6,557 nt of DNA from Methanobacteriota archaeon (GTDB lineage Archaea; Hydrothermarchaeota; Hydrothermarchaeia; Hydrothermarchaeales; BMS3B): contig QIGD01000071.1 of the NCBI GenBank assembly GCA_003229935.1, positions 1-6,557 on the forward strand, written 5' to 3'. Within the stretch, counting starts at the first letter, position 1. Each line of letters starts with the position of its first letter. Positions 5,514-6,557 of this stretch are shown here, piece by piece. Under the pieces are notes generated by a model that saw only the letters and a program-made list of their open reading frames with translations, searched no databases and was not told the origin of the DNA. The position numbers were made by a program, and so were the translations under genes.

Positions 5514-6061
5514 ATGGAAACTCCACTGATTATCAACAAAAATGATTCTAAATGGAAGTTGTTGTCTAAAGTCCTCAGGATTTTAGGCAGTCGAAGAGTC
5601 AAGCTTGTAATGTCGAGGAGTGGTCTGGAACCATTAAAACAGGCAGAGACTTATACAAAGACCGTCCTCATCGCTATGTATTTCTCTCTGGATATTTCCT
5701 ATGTCAGGTTGTGTAAAAACTCATGTTTACATGAAAAATGAGTAATATATACCCTCTAAATCAAAAATTGGGTATAAAATCCATAAAATTGGTGGTTTCC
5801 ACATAGTCTGATGTTGTCTAAGAGTTAAATAGCAGAGAAGAACTACGTAATTTTGCAGGTATCGTAGATGTTCCCAGGACTGCCACTCCCTACAGTTTTC
5901 TCAGCAGGTTCACTGCTGAGCAGTTTGTTGAGATGGTTCTGAAGGTGCTCAACACTATTTGCCAGAGTCACAACAGGGATAACACTGTCATCGTTGATTG
6001 TACTGATATCAGCCTTGATATCAACTGGTTTCGCCGAAGGATTAGGAAAGTTGATTTATAA
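5514..6061 (+). pseudogene. Broken DDE transposase (IS4/IS5-type), N-terminal part
   Basis: The first piece (5514-5705, frame of ATG 5514) begins METPLIINKND and runs to LDISYV. After about 110 foreign bases the frame resumes at 5813 in another phase: a stop TAA (5819-5821), then ELNSREELRNFAGI, TPYSFLSRF, VIVDCTDI and NWFRRRI, ending at TAA 6059-6061. The LxxREELRNFAGI/PYSFLSRF block is typical of the N-terminal domain of IS4/IS5-type transposases. VIVDCTDI carries the expected first catalytic aspartate of the DDE triad; the second D and the E are missing. So there are three lesions: an insertion with frame change, a stop, and loss of the C-terminal half. An SD (GGTGA) precedes ATG 5514. It cannot make an active enzyme. 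Terminal inverted repeats of the parent element could not be fixed. Confidence 0.75.
5706..5814. mobile_element. About 110-bp hairpin-rich insertion in the transposase
   Basis: This segment separates two parts of one transposase frame. TGTC occurs at both edges (5702-5705 and 5815-5818), a possible 4-bp target duplication. Removing one copy plus the insert restores SYV-stop-ELNSREEL in one frame. It contains CATGT/ACATG (5722-5733), ACTCAT/ATGAGT (5719-5743) and TATACCC/GGGTATA (5748-5776). No terminal inverted repeats are clear, so a MITE-like element is an inference; exact ends may be off by a few bases. Confidence 0.4.
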
Positions 6062-6072
6062 TCTGACATACT

Positions 6073-6126
6073 CCTACGACTAAAGTTCGTGGGCTTTCCC
6101 GCTCACGATATCGTAAACATAAGAAG
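6073..6126 (+). repeat. IS200/IS605-like hairpin end, copy B
   Basis: CCTACGA (6073-6079) pairs with TCGTGGG (6087-6093), with one U-G pair and a widened loop. GCTTTCCCGCTCAC and later TCGTAAAC then follow. It aligns with copy A (62-113) over about 52 positions with roughly three quarters identity and one or two gaps, in the same orientation. It lies 12 nt beyond the broken transposase's final stop. TTGAT (6051-6055), the target used by some IS200/IS605 elements such as ISDra2, lies 17 nt before the stem. No tnpA or tnpB adjoins it. Confidence 0.55.
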
Positions 6127-6557
6127 CGGTCTACTCGTATCATAGTAGGGTTCAAACAGGATACTTATCTTTCTATTTGCACTTTTCCTGACTATATCTC
6201 CCTCTTTTTAATCAATATATCCTCTCATCACTGGTGTGTTCTTAACAGCCTATATGATTATCACTAAAATCTATTCTCTGTAGAAGGCTAACTCCACAGA
6301 CAACTCATTTTTTATCTTAATCTTAATGTGTAAAAGTCTTTTAAATTTAATAACAACTAAAGAGAACCTTTTCTTATATTTTTCAGGATTTTAACTTGTT
6401 GTTAATTCCTATGGATAAAATAAGCAGGTAACATATAAGACACACAAAAATACATTAATATACATCTCCTGACTTTCTGAGTATATAAGTTTAACCTTAA
6501 CTCATTTTTGCACTCTCAGTCCCGGTATCTTCTCTTATTCAAATTGCTTTGTTGTAT
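6127..6557. other. AT-rich stretch without a supported gene
   Basis: No frame on either strand is long enough, or similar enough to a known family, to call. Small structures are present: CTACT/AGTAG (6131-6148) just after copy B, and GTATC/GATAC (6137-6164). On the minus strand a TATA-like TTATATA occurs near 6482-6488, followed by an 18-codon frame too weak to call. This is probably decayed mobile-element DNA or the spacer before a gene to the right. Confidence 0.5.

Noticed and set aside
5466..5721. GTAAAAACT at 5466-5474 and 5713-5721 as possible terminal repeats of the DDE element.
   Set aside because: Only 9 AT-rich bases match and the orientation is direct, not inverted.
6144..6164. 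GGTTCAAAC resembling a tRNA T-loop.
   Set aside because: The flanking bases do not form a T-stem and no acceptor, D or anticodon arms can be found around it.
4711..6282. AGAGAATAGATTT shared in inverted orientation near 4712 and 6268, with a shorter match near 5299.
   Set aside because: A 13-bp match of this composition is expected about once by chance in a window of this size, and the flanks do not align.
1..6557. CRISPR array or defence system.
   Set aside because: No series of regularly spaced repeats and no Cas, restriction, toxin or other defence-type protein; the only repeats are the pairs described.

Overview
The window looks archaeal and AT-rich, probably euryarchaeal and probably from a thermophile. 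Three things point this way. Shine-Dalgarno (SD) sites are of the GAGGTGA type and lie behind TATA-like boxes. There is a single-OB-fold ssDNA-binding protein of the archaeal SSB/RPA/SOSS-B kind. An adjacent gene pair encodes inositol-phosphate synthase and the two-domain inositol-1-phosphate cytidylyltransferase / di-myo-inositol-phosphate-phosphate synthase, the pathway for a solute typical of hot-adapted archaea. I cannot name the lineage from the sequence alone.

Left part (1-2787): an IS200/IS605-like hairpin end lies about 30 bp before cysS (cysteinyl-tRNA synthetase, + strand, 143-1534). cysS is complete, with its zinc and signature motifs intact. It ends 2 bp from the stop codon of the oppositely transcribed bifunctional inositol gene (1537-2787).

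Centre (2787-4060, - strand): ino1 makes inositol 1-phosphate and the downstream bifunctional enzyme activates and condenses it. The two genes are 28 bp apart and read as an operon. I place the ino1 start at GTG 3931. In front of it is a 15-codon leader ORF with a strong SD whose stop overlaps the ino1 start. An 8-bp dyad around the leader's SD could form one arm of a pair of alternative RNA folds.

4060-5300: a decayed IS200/IS605-type end, then a 16-bp sequence repeated exactly on both sides of the small OB-fold gene (4284-4568, -). The second copy overlaps that gene's start codon and predicted transcription start. Transcribed away from it is an uncharacterised membrane-anchored surface protein (4769-5299, +) with clustered histidines and five N-glycosylation sequons.

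Right part (5300-6557): a mobile-element graveyard. It holds the N-terminal part of a DDE (IS4/IS5-type) transposase, interrupted by about 110 bp of hairpin-rich DNA and cut off near a second copy of the hairpin end seen at position 62. The last ~430 bp are AT-rich with no supported gene. No tnpA, tnpB, Cas gene, CRISPR array, rRNA or tRNA is recognisable. The strongest leads for something undescribed are the leader ORF of ino1, the 16-bp repeats around the OB-fold gene, and the His-rich surface protein.
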